A stretch of 64,000 bases of DNA from Ga0077536 sp943370145. Its GTDB lineage: Bacteria > Pseudomonadota > Gammaproteobacteria > Ga0077536. This document shows, in pieces, positions 42,234 to 51,388 of the stretch. The translations under genes were made by a program, and so were the position numbers. The notes beneath the pieces were generated by a model, which ran no database searches, was not told the DNA's origin, and saw only the letters and a list, made by a program, of their open reading frames with translations. The first letter of the stretch is position 1. The number at the start of each line of letters is the position of its first letter. Location of the stretch: the NCBI GenBank assembly GCA_943370145.1, contig CALRPY020000017.1:1-64000 (forward strand), in the 5' to 3' direction.

Positions 42234-43118
42234 ATGCACACCGCCGTCTATGCCCCGGTCTTCCACGACTACAGCGATCCCGGCCGCCTCGTCGAACTCG
42301 CCCGCGTCGCCGAACAGGCGGGATACGACGCCATCTTCGTCTGGGACCACCTTGCCATCGAACCGGCCGGGCGCCTGGACGTCGTGGACGCGACGGTCGT
42401 GCTGGCCGCAATCGCGCAGGCCACCCGCCGCATCCGCTTCGGGGCGATGATCACGCCGCTTGCGCGGCGCCGGCCCTGGAAGCTGGCGAAGGAACTGAAC
42501 ACCCTCGACCGCCTGTCCGGTGGCCGCGCGATGCTCGGCGTCGGGCTCGGCGAACCGGCGGCCGTGGAGTTCGGCAGCTTCGGCGAGGATCCGAGCCCGC
42601 AGGCGCGGGCCCGCCGTCTCGACGAAGGCCTCGCCATCCTCGACCCGCTGCTGCGCGGTGACACCGTGACCCATCGCGGCGAGTACTACCAGCTCACCGA
42701 CGCCGCGCTCGCCCCACGCTCCGTGCAGTCCCCACGCGTCCCGATCTGGGTCGCCGCGTCGCTGCCGGCGCGCGCGGGGTTGCGCCGTGCCGCGCGCTGG
42801 GACGGCGTGTTCCCGATCAAGGTGCCGCAGGTCATCGCGGAGGGCACGGTATCGCACGCCGACTGGTCCGAATGGTGGCTGTCCCCCCCGGAACTCGCCG
42901 AGGCCAACCGTTACGTGCAGGGTCTGCGACAGGAACAGGGACCTTACGCGGTGACCGCGACCGGCCGTCTCGCCGACGAGACGCCGGCGGCCGCCCGCGC
43001 GCGCCTCGCCGAGTTCCGCGCCGCCGGCGCGAACTGGTGGCTGGAGTGGATCGACGACGCACCCGGCAGCTACGAACGCACGCTGGCCGGGATCGCGCGC
43101 GGCGCCCCCGGTCGGTAG
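42234..43118 (+). CDS. LLM-class flavin-dependent oxidoreductase
   Basis: A 294-residue luciferase-like TIM barrel protein: GYDAIFVWDHLAIEPAGRLD, FGAMITPLARRRPWKLAKE and LDRLSGGRAMLGVGLGEPAA are typical of this class. The start follows CAGGAGAGCCAGG. It is followed within 8 bp by a VOC-family gene in the same direction, so the pair may act on one compound. Cofactor (FMN or F420) and substrate are not visible from the sequence. Confidence 0.82.
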   Translation: MHTAVYAPVFHDYSDPGRLVELARVAEQAGYDAIFVWDHLAIEPAGRLDVVDATVVLAAIAQATRRIRFGAMITPLARRRPWKLAKELNTLDRLSGGRAMLGVGLGEPAAVEFGSFGEDPSPQARARRLDEGLAILDPLLRGDTVTHRGEYYQLTDAALAPRSVQSPRVPIWVAASLPARAGLRRAARWDGVFPIKVPQVIAEGTVSHADWSEWWLSPPELAEANRYVQGLRQEQGPYAVTATGRLADETPAAARARLAEFRAAGANWWLEWIDDAPGSYERTLAGIARGAPGR

Positions 43119-43126
43119 CTGCCCCG

Positions 43127-43567
43127 ATGTGGCGCAGCCTGCAGATCTACCACGTCAACGTGAACTGCTCGAACCTCGAGCGTTCGCTGGATTTCTATCG
43201 GGCCATCGGCTTCGAGGAGGCCTGGGACATCCCCGACTGCCAGGTGCCGGGGCTCGGGCCCGTGCCGAAACGGGGGCGGGCCAAGCTGCTGCGCCTGGGC
43301 TCGGACCCGCGCGGCACGCTGCTGGATCTGATTGAATGGACCGAGCCTCCAACCGCGGGAGCGCCCTACCCGCACCTCGCCCACGCCGGCATTGCGCGCC
43401 TGTGCCTGCGGGTGAAGGGCATCGACGAAATGATCGACATGTTGCGTGAGCGCGGCGTGCGCTTCGTGGACGCCCCCGCCGAACCCGGCCTCGTCGGCCA
43501 CCGCCAGAAATTCGTCTGCGTGCTCGACCCGGACGGCGCGGTGATCGAACTGATGGAGTTCTTCTAG
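43127..43567 (+). CDS. VOC-family (glyoxalase/dioxygenase fold) protein
   Basis: A 146-residue protein with two beta-alpha-beta-beta-beta modules: LQIYHVNVNCSNLERSLDFY at the N-terminus and GIARLCLRVKGIDEMIDML in the second half, ending in DPDGAVIELMEF. Metal ligands of the fold are consistent with His9 and the C-terminal Glu. It directly follows the LLM oxidoreductase gene and converges on the MFS gene with a gap of only 7 bp. The enzymatic reaction is unknown. Confidence 0.8.
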   Translation: MWRSLQIYHVNVNCSNLERSLDFYRAIGFEEAWDIPDCQVPGLGPVPKRGRAKLLRLGSDPRGTLLDLIEWTEPPTAGAPYPHLAHAGIARLCLRVKGIDEMIDMLRERGVRFVDAPAEPGLVGHRQKFVCVLDPDGAVIELMEFF

Positions 43568-43574
43568 CGCGGCC

Positions 43575-44819
43575 TCAGGCCAGCGCGAGCCGGCCCCGCA
43601 CCGGCAGGCGCAGCAGCAGGAAGACCACGATGGAGACGTTCAGCAGGTTCCAGCCGATGCCATTTAGGAACGCGCCGAAGTAATTGCCGGTCCAGTCATA
43701 GATCGCGCCCGACATCCAGCCACCGAGCGCCATGCCGAGCAGCGTGGCCATGACCACCGCGCCAACCCGCCGCCCGGCCTCGGGCGCCGGGAAATATTCG
43801 CGCACGACGATCGCGTAGCAGGGGATGATCCCGCCCTGGAACAGCCCGAACAGCGCCGACACGACATACAGCGACACGAGCCCTTCGGCCGGCAGGTACA
43901 TGAAGAGCGCGACGCCCTGCAGCGTCGACCCGATCAGCAGGGTGCGCAGGCCGCCGATCCGGTCGGCGATGTAGCCTGACGCGAGCCGGCTGATGATGCC
44001 GCAGGCGAGCATCAGCGAGAGCATCTCCGCGCCACGCGCGGGCCCGAAGCCGAGATCGCTGCACATCGCGACCAGGTGGACCTGCGGCATCGACATCGCG
44101 ACACAGCAGCCGACACCGGCCAGGCACAGCAGCCATTGCAGGGCGCCGGGGGAAAGATGCAGCGCGGCGGGGTCGGCCGGCGCGGTCATCGACGCGCCGC
44201 TCACCGGGCGGTGGTCGATGGGCGCGGGGCGACGCATCAACGAGGCCAGCAGCAGGATGCTGACCACGCAGAAGGCGCCGAAACCGAGATAGGCGTCGCG
44301 CCAGCCGTAGGCTTCGACGAAGTGCTGCGTGATCGGCGGCCACAGCGCGCCGCCGACGTAGTTACCGCTGGCACAGATCGCGACCGCGATGCCACGGCGA
44401 CGCTCGAACCAGTGCGAGATGTCGGCAAGCAACGGCGCGAAGGTGGCAGAGCAGCCCAGCATGCCGAGCAGCAGCCCCTGCACCAGGGCGAACTGCCACA
44501 TGCTCTGGGCGTTCGCGGCCAGGTAGAAACCCAGCCCCTGGGCGGCCGCGCTGATCAGCAGCGGCACGAACACGCCGTAGCGGTCGGCCATGCGGCCGAG
44601 CAAGAGGCCGCCCGCCGCGAAGCCGAGCATCGTCGCCGTGAACGGCAGCGAGGCGTCCGCGCGCGCGACGCCGAATTCCTGCTGCAGCGTCGGCAGCACC
44701 ACCATCACCGTGTACATGCCGCCACCGCCGATGGTCATCAGCACCACGGCGATGGACAGCCGCAGCCAGGCATAGGGGGACTCAATCAGCGATTCGGACG
44801 ATGCGGCGGAAACATTCAT
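43575..44819 (-). CDS. MFS transporter
   Basis: A 414-residue permease with about 12 TM segments and the loop signature GRMADRYGVFVP between TM2 and TM3, repeated as ADRIGGLRTLL in the second half. Layout is that of monocarboxylate/oxalate-like major facilitators. The ATG at 44819 is preferred over an upstream GTG that would add 12 residues. The substrate is unknown; proximity to acyl-CoA and LLM genes suggests an organic acid. Confidence 0.82.
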   Translation of the reverse strand: MNVSAASSESLIESPYAWLRLSIAVVLMTIGGGGMYTVMVVLPTLQQEFGVARADASLPFTATMLGFAAGGLLLGRMADRYGVFVPLLISAAAQGLGFYLAANAQSMWQFALVQGLLLGMLGCSATFAPLLADISHWFERRRGIAVAICASGNYVGGALWPPITQHFVEAYGWRDAYLGFGAFCVVSILLLASLMRRPAPIDHRPVSGASMTAPADPAALHLSPGALQWLLCLAGVGCCVAMSMPQVHLVAMCSDLGFGPARGAEMLSLMLACGIISRLASGYIADRIGGLRTLLIGSTLQGVALFMYLPAEGLVSLYVVSALFGLFQGGIIPCYAIVVREYFPAPEAGRRVGAVVMATLLGMALGGWMSGAIYDWTGNYFGAFLNGIGWNLLNVSIVVFLLLRLPVRGRLALA

Positions 44820-44921
44820 TGATGGCAATCTGAAGGCGGGCGCAGGCCCGGACACTACACTGAAACCTCATCCCTGCGCAGCAGGGGCGGCGCGCGGCCA
44901 CCTCGGCCCGGGCCAGCGCGC

Positions 44922-46034
44922 CTATTCCAGCATGTCATTCAGCCGGTCGCGGGCGCCGAGCATCTCGTCCAGCATGCCGCGCACGATTTCGCGCACGCTG
45001 GTCGGCGCTCGCAGGTCGCCGACGATCTGGCCGACCGGGTAGGTCAGGAACTCGCGGGCCCGCACCCGCTCGACGCGCGTGCGGCCTTCGGCCCACCACA
45101 GGATGTTCTGCAGCGGTGCCGGCAGGGGCTCCGGCGCGCCCGGGCGCTCCCAGGCGTCGGTGAAGGCCGAGCGCAGCGTGCGGCACGGCTTGCCGGTCAC
45201 GCTGCGGGTCTGCACGGCGTCCTCGGCCTCGGCCGCGAGCAGGCGCTCCTTGATTTCGGGTGTGACCTCGCTCTGCGCGCTCGGCAGCCAGACCGAGCCG
45301 CACCAAACGCCCTCGCAGCCGAGCGCCAGCGCCGCGGCGACCTGGCGCCCACGCCCCACCCCGCCGGCGCCCAGCACCGGCAGCGGGGCGACCGCGTCGA
45401 CGACGCCCGGCCACAGCACCATCGACGAGATGCTCCCGGTGTGCCCCCCGGCCTCGGCGCCGACCGCAATCACGAAATCGCAGCCGCTCGCCTTGTGCTT
45501 CACGGCGTGCTTGGCCTTGCCGGCCAGCGCCGCGACCTTGACGCCGCGCGCGTGCGCGGCCGCGACCAGTTCGGGCGGCGGCGAGCCGAGCGCGTTGACG
45601 ATGAGGCTTATGGGGTGCTGCATCGCGATCTCGATCATCGCCATGCTTTCCGCCGGCGTGAACGACAGCTCGCCGAGCAGTGCGCGGACGATCGCGTCGC
45701 GCTCGGCCGCCGGCAGCGGCGGAATGCCGGCCGCATCCAGCAGCCCGCGCACGAAGTCCAGGTGCTCGCGCGGGAAGAGCCGGTCGGGATCGAACTTGAG
45801 GTCGCCGGCTTCCGTGTAGGTCGTCGGCATCAGCACGTCGATGCCGTAGGGCCGGCCGTCGATGTGATCGTCTATCCAGCGCAGTTCCTCGCGCAGCCGC
45901 GCGGGGCTCATCCGCGCCATGCCGAGCACGCCGAAACCGCCGGCGCGTGACACCTCGACGACGACGTCGCGACAGTGCGAGAAGGCGAAGATCGGGACGT
46001 CGATGCCGAACATCTCGCACAGGCGGTTCTTCAT
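44922..46034 (-). CDS. Nitronate monooxygenase-like FMN oxidoreductase
   Basis: A 370-residue FMN TIM-barrel protein of the 2-nitropropane dioxygenase family. Features are the N-terminal FGIDVPIFAFSHCRD and AGGFGVLGMARM, the flavin phosphate loops GAEAGGHTG and LGAGGVGRGRQ, and GCEGVWCGSVWL. The N-terminus is longer-linked than in class I nitronate monooxygenases and lacks the canonical PIIQAPM, so a different reductase activity (for example an enoyl reductase-like one) is possible. It stands alone between the MFS and greB genes on the same strand. Confidence 0.78.
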   Translation of the reverse strand: MKNRLCEMFGIDVPIFAFSHCRDVVVEVSRAGGFGVLGMARMSPARLREELRWIDDHIDGRPYGIDVLMPTTYTEAGDLKFDPDRLFPREHLDFVRGLLDAAGIPPLPAAERDAIVRALLGELSFTPAESMAMIEIAMQHPISLIVNALGSPPPELVAAAHARGVKVAALAGKAKHAVKHKASGCDFVIAVGAEAGGHTGSISSMVLWPGVVDAVAPLPVLGAGGVGRGRQVAAALALGCEGVWCGSVWLPSAQSEVTPEIKERLLAAEAEDAVQTRSVTGKPCRTLRSAFTDAWERPGAPEPLPAPLQNILWWAEGRTRVERVRAREFLTYPVGQIVGDLRAPTSVREIVRGMLDEMLGARDRLNDMLE

Positions 46035-46125
46035 GTCTCGTGTCCTCGCACTGGTGCAGTGGCGAGCATGGACCAGCGTCGGCCGTCGCGGTAGCCCTCG
46101 AATCGGGGTAGCGGCGCGGGCTTCC

Positions 46126-46647
46126 TCAAGCGCCGGCCGGCGCCGGTGCAGCGTCGGCGTAGCGGATGTCGAGTACGAGGTAACGCCTGGCGCCAGCCTC
46201 CCCGCCGACCTGCACCTCGTCATCGAAGGTCTTGCCGAGCAGCGCGCGCGCCAGCGGCGAATCGATGCTGATGCAGCCGCGCGCGGCATCGGTCTCGTCG
46301 CTGCCGACGATCCGATAGACGAACGTCGCGCCCGCATCGTCCTCGAGTTCCACGCTGGCGCCGAAGAACACCTTGCCGGTATCGGGCGGTGTCGCCTCGA
46401 CGACCTTCAGCTTCGGCATCCGCCGCTGCAGGTAACCGATGCGGCCGTCGATGCCGCGCAGCTCCTTCTTGCGGTACTGGTACTCGGCATTTTCCGAGCG
46501 ATCGCCCTCGGCGGCGGCGGCGGCGAGATGCCTGACGACGTCGGTGCGCCGCTCCCACAGGCCCTTGAGTTCGGCCTCGAGCGTGCGATAGCCGGCGGCG
46601 GTGATGTACGGGGAGGACGGTGGGCGTGGCGGACGGTAACGACTCAT
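46126..46647 (-). CDS. greB: Transcription elongation factor GreB
   Basis: A 173-residue Gre factor that rescues backtracked RNA polymerase. The N-terminal coiled coil carries the acidic tip motif GDRSENAEYQYRKKELR; the C-terminal FKBP-like domain follows with VFFGASVELEDDAG and ISIDSPLARALLGK. The basic N-terminus (MSRYRPPRPP) and the KKELR pattern fit GreB rather than GreA. It is divergent from the MaoC-like gene 147 bp away. Confidence 0.93.
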   Translation of the reverse strand: MSRYRPPRPPSSPYITAAGYRTLEAELKGLWERRTDVVRHLAAAAAEGDRSENAEYQYRKKELRGIDGRIGYLQRRMPKLKVVEATPPDTGKVFFGASVELEDDAGATFVYRIVGSDETDAARGCISIDSPLARALLGKTFDDEVQVGGEAGARRYLVLDIRYADAAPAPAGA

Positions 46648-46794
46648 CGCGCGATTATAGGCGGGTGCGGCGGGGCTGCGCGCGGGGCACGGTGCCCTCG
46701 TCCGAGCGCCCCGTTACAATCGGATTTCCACATGGACGAGGGGAGCGCCCGCGCGCCGCCCCGGGTCCAGGCACAACGCAAACCAGAGGTCGCC

Positions 46795-47253
46795 ATGCGC
46801 AGCATCGAAACACCGCAGGACATGAAAAAACTCATCGGCGAGGAGATTGGCGTCTCCGAATGGGTGACCATCGACCAGGCGACCATCGACAAGTTCGCCG
46901 AGGCCACCGGCGACCACCAGTGGATCCACGTCGACGTCGAACGCGCGAAGACGGAAATGCCCGGCGGCAAGACCATTGCGCACGGTTTCCTGACGCTGTC
47001 GCTGGTGCCGCGCCTGAGCGCGACGATCTGGAAGATCGAGAAGCGCAGCCGCGGCATCAACTACGGCCTCAACAAGCTGCGCTTCACCGCGCCGGTGCCG
47101 GTGGAATCACGCGTGCGGCTCAAGCAGAAGCTGCTGGCCGCGGACGACGTCAAGGACAACGGCGTGCGCCTGACCTTCGAGAACACGATCGAAATCGAGG
47201 GCGGCAGCCAGCCGGCGCTGGTCGCCGAGGGACTGAGCATCGTCTTTCCCTGA
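46795..47253 (+). CDS. MaoC-family (R)-hydratase-like protein
   Basis: A 152-residue hot-dog fold hydratase. The signature is present as DHQWIHVDVERAKTEMPGG followed by KTIAHGFLTLSL, which supplies the catalytic Asp and His of the family. It would hydrate a short trans-2-enoyl-CoA. The start follows an AGAGG site. The gene is a single unit; the next gene converges with it across a 128 bp gap holding a perfect TTCCCGGCATGCCGGGAA palindrome. Confidence 0.86.
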   Translation: MRSIETPQDMKKLIGEEIGVSEWVTIDQATIDKFAEATGDHQWIHVDVERAKTEMPGGKTIAHGFLTLSLVPRLSATIWKIEKRSRGINYGLNKLRFTAPVPVESRVRLKQKLLAADDVKDNGVRLTFENTIEIEGGSQPALVAEGLSIVFP

Positions 47254-47381
47254 CCCCGGCGCCGCCGCGCGCGGCGGGGTAAGGGCCGGCGCAGCGACGT
47301 TCCCGGCATGCCGGGAAGCCTACGCTTCGACGCCGGTGACATCCGCCGGCAGCGCGGCGGCCGAGGGCCGCGCCGCCGGAC

Positions 47382-47882
47382 TCATCCGCCGCGCTGCGCC
47401 GCTCGGCCGCAGGCGCCCTGGCGCGCAGCCTCGACCCGCTGCCAGGTCTGCGTGCGGCCGAGCAGCGCAACGCCCAGATAGGCCCGCAGCGCGAGCTGGC
47501 GATTCGACGGCGCGAGCGTCAGTCGGGCCCGGTAGACGACACCTTCGTCGGGGTCGAGCAGCTCGCCGCCTTCCCAGCGCAGCGGGTCATCACTGACGCG
47601 GCGCAACCCCGTCAGGATTGCGAGGTCGCGCAGCGGCAGGTTCAGGCGCTCACCCGGACAGCGCGTGCAGCGCGCCGCCGGATCATCGCCCTCCCGCAGG
47701 GAGCGGACGAGGCGTCCTTCCAGGATCCCGTCGCGCAGATCGAGCCGGATCTCCGCACGCGGCCTGCCGGTGCGGTCGTCGACGATCCGCCACAGGCCGC
47801 GGGGGTCGCCCGCGTCGGCGAGCGCGCAGTCCATGCCCATGAGCAGCATCAGCACGAAAACGACAGGTGGCAACACAGGCAT
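47382..47882 (-). CDS. DUF2147 family secreted protein
   Basis: A 166-residue protein with an N-terminal signal (VLPPVVFVLMLLMGMDCALA). The DUF2147 pattern is clear: GLWRIVDDRTGRPRAEIRLD, CTRCPGERLN, LTGLRRVSDDPLRWEGGELL and ALLGRTQTWQRV. These proteins are small periplasmic or outer-membrane-associated beta proteins of unknown function. The mature C-terminus extends past the domain with a low-complexity tail rich in Arg and Gly. Confidence 0.85.
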   Translation of the reverse strand: MPVLPPVVFVLMLLMGMDCALADAGDPRGLWRIVDDRTGRPRAEIRLDLRDGILEGRLVRSLREGDDPAARCTRCPGERLNLPLRDLAILTGLRRVSDDPLRWEGGELLDPDEGVVYRARLTLAPSNRQLALRAYLGVALLGRTQTWQRVEAARQGACGRAAQRGG

Positions 47883-47948
47883 GGGGGTTCTCCCGGTTGG
47901 CCGGGCGTAGCACCCGGCTGTTGTCGGAGGTGGGGTGGCGGCGCGCCT

Positions 47949-50204
47949 TCAGAACGCCTCGATGAAGACGTGCCGGGCCCGCCGGCGTTCGAGGATCTCC
48001 TTGCAATCGGCAACCATCGCCGCGGACCCGCAGAGGTAGAACTCCGTCGTCTCCGGCTCGAAGTCCAGTTCCTCGAGCGCGCGGCTGACGCGCCCCGCGA
48101 TGCCTCCACGCGGCGCCGCGCCGCGGCTGTAGCAGCGCAGGATCTCCGCCGGCAGCGCGGACAGGCGGGTCGTGATGTCGTCCGCGTCGCCGCGGCAGCC
48201 GAACAACAGCTGACTGCGCCCGAGCGCCCCGGTCCGGGCCAGCTGGCCGAACATTGGCAGGAACGGCGCGAGTCCCGTGCCAGTCGCGACGAAGACCCGG
48301 TGCCGGTTGCCGTGCGCGAGCGTGTACTGGCCGAGCGGCAGTTCGATCTCGGTGCACGTGCCGGGCTCGACCCTGCTCACGAACTGCGAACCGCGCCCCC
48401 CCGTGCGCGTGCTGATGAGGAAACGCAGCACCCGGCCGTCGAGACCGGCAATCGAATAATCCCGCCACTCGCCGTGTGCGACGCGCATGCGCGCGAACTG
48501 GCCGGGCGCGAAATCGGCGACGTCGGCGTCGAGTTCGAAGTCGAGCTGCCAGATCGCGTCGGTCAGTCGTGCCTTGGACAGCAGCGTCGCGCGCTTTTTC
48601 TCGGGCGGGAGCGTGGCGACCGTGATCGGTGGCTGCACCGCGCGTAGCGCCGCCAGGATGCGCGGGAAGCCGGTCGGCCCGAGCGCCTGGCAGGCCGCGC
48701 CGACGCCGCCCATCATCGACCCCACGATGCCGAGGCAGCCCGCATCGCAGCCCGACAGCAGGAGGCCCGGAATCGGGGTGCGCGGACCGAGCAGCGACGA
48801 GCGATAGCGCTCCGGGGTCGCCGCGAGACCATAGAAGCGCCCGCCCGGGTGCGAGGTGTAGTGCTCGACGCTGAGCGGCGTCGCCATCTCGCTGTAGGCG
48901 ACGAGTTCGCCGAGGCCGGGAATCGCTGTCTCGGCGAGGCGCAGCAAGCCATCGCCAATGCGCTGCTTCAACGCGGAATACCCGGGGCCCCGATTGCCCT
49001 TCGGCAGATGCCGCCAGTCGTCGAAGGCGCCCTCTTCGACGAACGAGATCAGCTCCGCGGTGTGGAAGCGTTCGTCGCCGGCCTTGAGCGAGGGAAAGGA
49101 TGCGTAGACGTGCCTCGGTTCGCCCGCCAGCAGCGCCGCGCTGCGCGCGGCCACGGCATCGTGCTCGAGATCGGCATTGATCCAGAAGTTCTCACCCTGC
49201 ACGCCGATCGTCGACACCGGCGCCTTGAGGCGCAGGTAGAGGGTGACGGCGGAACGTGGCGACACGAGTCGGCTGGCGAGCGCGCGCAGCGGCGCGGTCT
49301 TCGCGCCGATCGCGCCGGCGGTCGGCAGGAGTCGTTCAAAGGTGGTGGGCACGCCGGCGTTCGAGATCACGAGCGGCGCCTCGATGACGACCTCGCGCGG
49401 CGCCGGGCCGCGCCGGTCGATGACCTTCACGCCAACCGCACGGCCCCCGCGGACCAGGATCTCGACCACCTCCTGCGCGACGCGCACGCTGCCGCCGGCC
49501 GCCTCGATGCGCTTCTCGAGGCTGCGTGCGATGCGTGGTGCGCCGCCGTCGGGGAACCACGCCCCGTGCAGGTAATGCGCCGTGATCTGGGCGTGGATCG
49601 CGAACGCGCTGCTCGCCGGGGGCAGGCCGTAATCCCCCCACTGGCTCGCGAGCAGCGCGCGCAACTGCGGCGAGCGGAAATTCTTCGCGAGGTAGTCACC
49701 GGTGGACTGCATGGCCTTGGCACCCGTCAGGCGCTGGATCACACGCAGCAGCGGCTCGATGATGTTCGGCACCATGCCACGCGCGAAGCCGAGCGAGGTC
49801 CAGCGCGTGACGGCCCGCACATCGCGGAAATAGCGGCGGATGGCGGCCGCCTCGTCCGGGAAGCGTGCGATCAGCCGCGCCGCGAAGCGCGCCGGATCGG
49901 ACGGCACCGCGAAATCCAGCCCGGGATAGACGAAACGTTCGAATTCGTCCGGCAGGCGGTTCCAGTGCAGTTCCTCACCGGAGAGATAGTCGAACAGGCG
50001 GCGCGGGAACGCACCGGGCCAGACCTCGCCGATGTAGTGAACGCCGACGTCCCACGCCGCGCCGTCGCGCCGGAATGCGTGCGTGAGCCCGCCGGGCTCG
50101 GTGTGCTTCTCCAGCACGAGCACCTTCCTGCCATCCACACCCGCCAGGAGACCCGCTGCCGTCAGGCCCCCGATGCCCGAGCCGATCACTATCGCGTCGT
50201 ACAT
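47949..50204 (-). CDS. CrtI/retinol-saturase-like FAD oxidoreductase fused to a ferredoxin-reductase domain
   Basis: A 751-residue two-module flavoprotein. Residues 1 to about 520 are a phytoene desaturase/retinol saturase-type domain: VIGSGIGG (7-13), EPGGLTHAFRRDG, a C-terminal LLLSGCDAGCLGIVGSMMGG. Residues about 525-751 are an FNR-type module with RDYS (FAD, 581-584), GTGLAP (NAD(P), 642-647) and CGSAAM (725-730). No 2Fe-2S domain is present. The start follows GGGGGTGAG. It is divergent from a LysR gene. Direct electron supply from NAD(P)H to the desaturase-like module is the obvious idea, unproven. Confidence 0.8.
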   Translation of the reverse strand: MYDAIVIGSGIGGLTAAGLLAGVDGRKVLVLEKHTEPGGLTHAFRRDGAAWDVGVHYIGEVWPGAFPRRLFDYLSGEELHWNRLPDEFERFVYPGLDFAVPSDPARFAARLIARFPDEAAAIRRYFRDVRAVTRWTSLGFARGMVPNIIEPLLRVIQRLTGAKAMQSTGDYLAKNFRSPQLRALLASQWGDYGLPPASSAFAIHAQITAHYLHGAWFPDGGAPRIARSLEKRIEAAGGSVRVAQEVVEILVRGGRAVGVKVIDRRGPAPREVVIEAPLVISNAGVPTTFERLLPTAGAIGAKTAPLRALASRLVSPRSAVTLYLRLKAPVSTIGVQGENFWINADLEHDAVAARSAALLAGEPRHVYASFPSLKAGDERFHTAELISFVEEGAFDDWRHLPKGNRGPGYSALKQRIGDGLLRLAETAIPGLGELVAYSEMATPLSVEHYTSHPGGRFYGLAATPERYRSSLLGPRTPIPGLLLSGCDAGCLGIVGSMMGGVGAACQALGPTGFPRILAALRAVQPPITVATLPPEKKRATLLSKARLTDAIWQLDFELDADVADFAPGQFARMRVAHGEWRDYSIAGLDGRVLRFLISTRTGGRGSQFVSRVEPGTCTEIELPLGQYTLAHGNRHRVFVATGTGLAPFLPMFGQLARTGALGRSQLLFGCRGDADDITTRLSALPAEILRCYSRGAAPRGGIAGRVSRALEELDFEPETTEFYLCGSAAMVADCKEILERRRARHVFIEAF

Positions 50205-50432
50205 GCTCACCCCCGGGCCGATGGCGCGCAGGCCACGCGCGAAGCCATCCTGGACGACAGGACACGGGCGCGCGCCGGCGTCAGCTGAATCGCCAGGTCG
50301 TGGCAGAATAAGGACCGTGGGCTCATCCGGGCTCTCCGTTCGAGTTGAGAAAGTGGGGCCATGCTGCGGTTCCATCCGCAGCCGGACAACCCGTTCCGCC
50401 CGGATGCACTTTCCAGCGCAGGCGAACAATCG

Positions 50433-51329
50433 ATGAACGTGAACCACAAGACGATCGACCGCCTTGCCGCCTTCATCGCGGTGGCGGACTCCGGCTCCTT
50501 CACTGCCGCCGCGGAGCGCCACGAGTTGAGCAAGTCCTCGCTCAGCGACGCGGTGGCCCAGCTCGAGCGCGAGCTCGGCCAGCCGCTGCTCCAGCGCAAC
50601 ACGCGGCGGCTGCGGGTCACGGCGGCCGGTGCGGAAGTGCTCCAGGACGCGCGCGAACTCATCTCCCGCATCGAGACGACCCTCGATCGCGCGCGGGCCC
50701 GCGCCGCGTCCCTGAACGGCAGCTTGCGGCTGACGAGTCCAGTCGACCTGGCCGCAGTGGTCGGGCACTGGATCGCCGAGTACTGTGCATTGCATCCGGG
50801 GATGCGCGTCGAATACCTGCCCAGCGACGCCCGCCTCGACCTCATCGAGGAGGGTTTCGACCTCGCGCTGCGCGTCGGACGCATGCGTGACTCCTCGTTA
50901 CGTGCGGTCCCGCTCGGCGAGTTCGAGATGGTGCTGGTGGCGGCGCCGGCCTACCTCGCGCAACGCGGCGTCCCGCGCGAACCCGCCGACCTCGCGGGGC
51001 ACGCCTGGCTCGCCTTCTCGATGATGGACCGACCCGACGAACTCGAACTGGGCGGCGAACGCGTGAAACTGCGCACGCGGATTTCGACGAACGCCGTGGC
51101 CGCGCTCAAAAGCCTGGCGCTGGCCGGCGCGGGAGTGGCCGTGGCGCCGGAAGCCCTCGTGCGTCCCGAACTCGCGGCCGGCACCCTGCGACGCGTCCTG
51201 CCCGACCAGCCTCTGCCACGGGCGCCGTTCCACGCCTTGTACGCGGGCCGCACGCCGTCGGCGGCCGCACGCGCTTTCCTGGACCTGATTCGGGATTATG
51301 CGGCCGACGTGGTGCGACCCGCGCCCTGA
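50433..51329 (+). CDS. LysR-family transcriptional regulator
   Basis: A 298-residue LysR-type protein. The winged helix lies at residues about 8-65 (RLAAFIAVADSGSFTAAAER, SKSSLSDAVAQLERELG). A periplasmic-binding-like effector domain follows from about residue 95. It is divergent from the fused flavoprotein gene with 228 bp between starts, the usual arrangement for a LysR protein and its target. The start is chosen at MNVNHKTIDR; an in-frame ATG 72 bp upstream is also possible. Confidence 0.87.
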   Translation: MNVNHKTIDRLAAFIAVADSGSFTAAAERHELSKSSLSDAVAQLERELGQPLLQRNTRRLRVTAAGAEVLQDARELISRIETTLDRARARAASLNGSLRLTSPVDLAAVVGHWIAEYCALHPGMRVEYLPSDARLDLIEEGFDLALRVGRMRDSSLRAVPLGEFEMVLVAAPAYLAQRGVPREPADLAGHAWLAFSMMDRPDELELGGERVKLRTRISTNAVAALKSLALAGAGVAVAPEALVRPELAAGTLRRVLPDQPLPRAPFHALYAGRTPSAAARAFLDLIRDYAADVVRPAP

Positions 51330-51388
51330 CCGCGCGCGCCGCCCGGCACGGACGACGGTTTGGGATGCGCCGGTAGACGCCGCGGCCG

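Noticed and set aside
47301..47318. Perfect palindrome TTCCCGGCATGCCGGGAA between MaoC and DUF2147 genes
   Set aside because: It could be a bidirectional terminator, but there is no U tract and no second copy, so no function is claimed.
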